DNA of 64,000 nucleotides from Candidatus Gastranaerophilales bacterium (GTDB lineage: Bacteria > Cyanobacteriota > Vampirovibrionia > Gastranaerophilales > Gastranaerophilaceae): assembly GCA_944325155.1 (NCBI GenBank), contig CALUYY010000001.1, positions 248,001 to 312,000 of the forward strand, read 5' to 3'. Shown here in pieces: positions 63,419 to 64,000 of the stretch. Under the pieces are notes generated by a model, which was not told the origin of the DNA, searched no databases, and worked only from the letters and a program-made list of their open reading frames with translations. Position 1 is the first letter of the stretch. Every line of letters begins with the position of its first letter. Position numbers and translations under genes: made by a program.

Positions 63419-64000
63419 TTTATGCTCTCCTTAAATTCTTTTATCTGCCGATACGTAAAATCAAAAATATCTAAATCTTTTTTATAAAAATGAACATACC
63501 ATTCAACCGTTTTTTCTATCGCAGTTTGCGCATCATACACAGGCTTCCACCCCAATAATTTTTTTGCTTTATCAATATTTAGCATTAATAAATTCGCTTC
63601 ATGGAATTTGTCGTCTTTTTTAATTTCAATTTCCCCTTTGCCGTATTTTTGTATAACCGAATCAACAACATCTTTTACCGATAAAACATTTCCCTCATTC
63701 GGCCCAAAATTAAACCCCTGCGCCAAATTTTTCTCTCCCGCAAGAAGCTTTGCCCCCAAAAGCAGATACCCCGAAAGCGGCTCCAGCACAAACTGCCACG
63801 GACGAATTGAAAAAGGATTTCTTAATACAATTTTTTTATTATCGTTTATTGCCCTTATGCAATCGGGAATCAGTCTGTCAATCGCCCAATCTCCACCGCC
63901 TATAACGTTTCCCGCTCTGACGGATGATAAAAGCATTGAATTATCACAATTTAAAAAAGAGCGCCTGTATGAAGACGTCATAATCTCAACACACCCTTTT
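63391..64000 (-). CDS. rfbG: CDP-glucose 4,6-dehydratase RfbG, truncated by window edge
   Basis: The frame stays open to the right edge. The first visible residues KGCVEIMTSSYRRS are the segment after the catalytic YxxxK, so the Rossmann N-terminal ~150 residues lie outside. What remains has SVRAGNVIGGGDWAIDRLIPD and RPWQFVLEPLSGYL, the conserved substrate-binding blocks of RfbG. It converts CDP-glucose to CDP-4-keto-6-deoxyglucose, the substrate of rfbH next to it. Confidence 0.9.
   Translation of the reverse strand, partial: KGCVEIMTSSYRRSFLNCDNSMLLSSVRAGNVIGGGDWAIDRLIPDCIRAINDNKKIVLRNPFSIRPWQFVLEPLSGYLLLGAKLLAGEKNLAQGFNFGPNEGNVLSVKDVVDSVIQKYGKGEIEIKKDDKFHEANLLMLNIDKAKKLLGWKPVYDAQTAIEKTVEWYVHFYKKDLDIFDFTYRQIKEFKESIKWMKTCAIK

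Overview
The window looks like chromosome of an AT-rich, host-associated anaerobe with an outer membrane, most plausibly an uncultured member of Gastranaerophilales (Melainabacteria/Vampirovibrionia, the non-photosynthetic relatives of Cyanobacteria). This is inference. Outer-membrane traits (LolA-like and LpxL-like proteins, O-antigen-type sugar genes) sit beside genes shared by Firmicutes and Cyanobacteria (Mini-III RNase, RqcP-like S4 protein, DUF815 ATPase). There are also anaerobe-type proteins (rubredoxin-fused flavin reductase, three-domain NifU, an OadG-like peptide) and many soluble proteins with no recognisable family.

Layout. 1-5.5 kb: three GT-C-type membrane proteins in tandem, the last two sharing a 944-bp almost identical 5' half. 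5.5-11 kb: a small protein and two large paralogous coiled-coil/EF-hand proteins, each behind a sigma-28-type promoter. 11-20 kb: recF, a PfkB kinase, an S4 protein and a FliA-family sigma factor. Then come a calpain-like protease, a rubredoxin-fused flavin reductase, a DUF2339 protein, an ADP-ribosyltransferase-like protein, a decayed FGE-domain gene, and tRNA-Ile with tandem repeats of its 3' end and terminator. 20-40 kb: mostly housekeeping (argS, nifU-nifS, mrnC, a two-component pair, nitrilase, DUF815 ATPase, ilvC, EamA transporter) mixed with orphan proteins, including two glycine-zipper proteins and a 940-residue protein.

40.4-52.0 kb: a divergent aryl-polyene-type cluster. The left arm carries acyltransferases, an MMPL exporter, a LolA-like carrier, a thioesterase, a ligase-dehydratase fusion, two ACPs and a chain-length-factor-like protein. 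The right arm carries ketosynthase, dehydratase, ketoreductase and a second ketosynthase. It is predicted to make an outer-membrane polyene lipid.

52.2-54.7 kb: a second calpain-like protease, a His-rich secreted repeat protein and a LysM/EF-hand protein. 54.7-64 kb: a tightly overlapping minus-strand operon for a modified surface sugar. It contains RfbG and RfbH (CDP-3,6-dideoxyhexose pathway), a YerE-like thiamine-diphosphate enzyme, an aldolase fused to two glycosyltransferase domains, a split transketolase and an SDR. Three carbon-carbon bond-forming activities in one sugar operon suggest an unusual branched or chain-extended sugar.

The best candidates for something undescribed are this sugar operon, the sigma-28-promoter gene set with its giant EF-hand proteins, and the group of orphan and effector-like proteins sharing an Asn-rich N-terminus.
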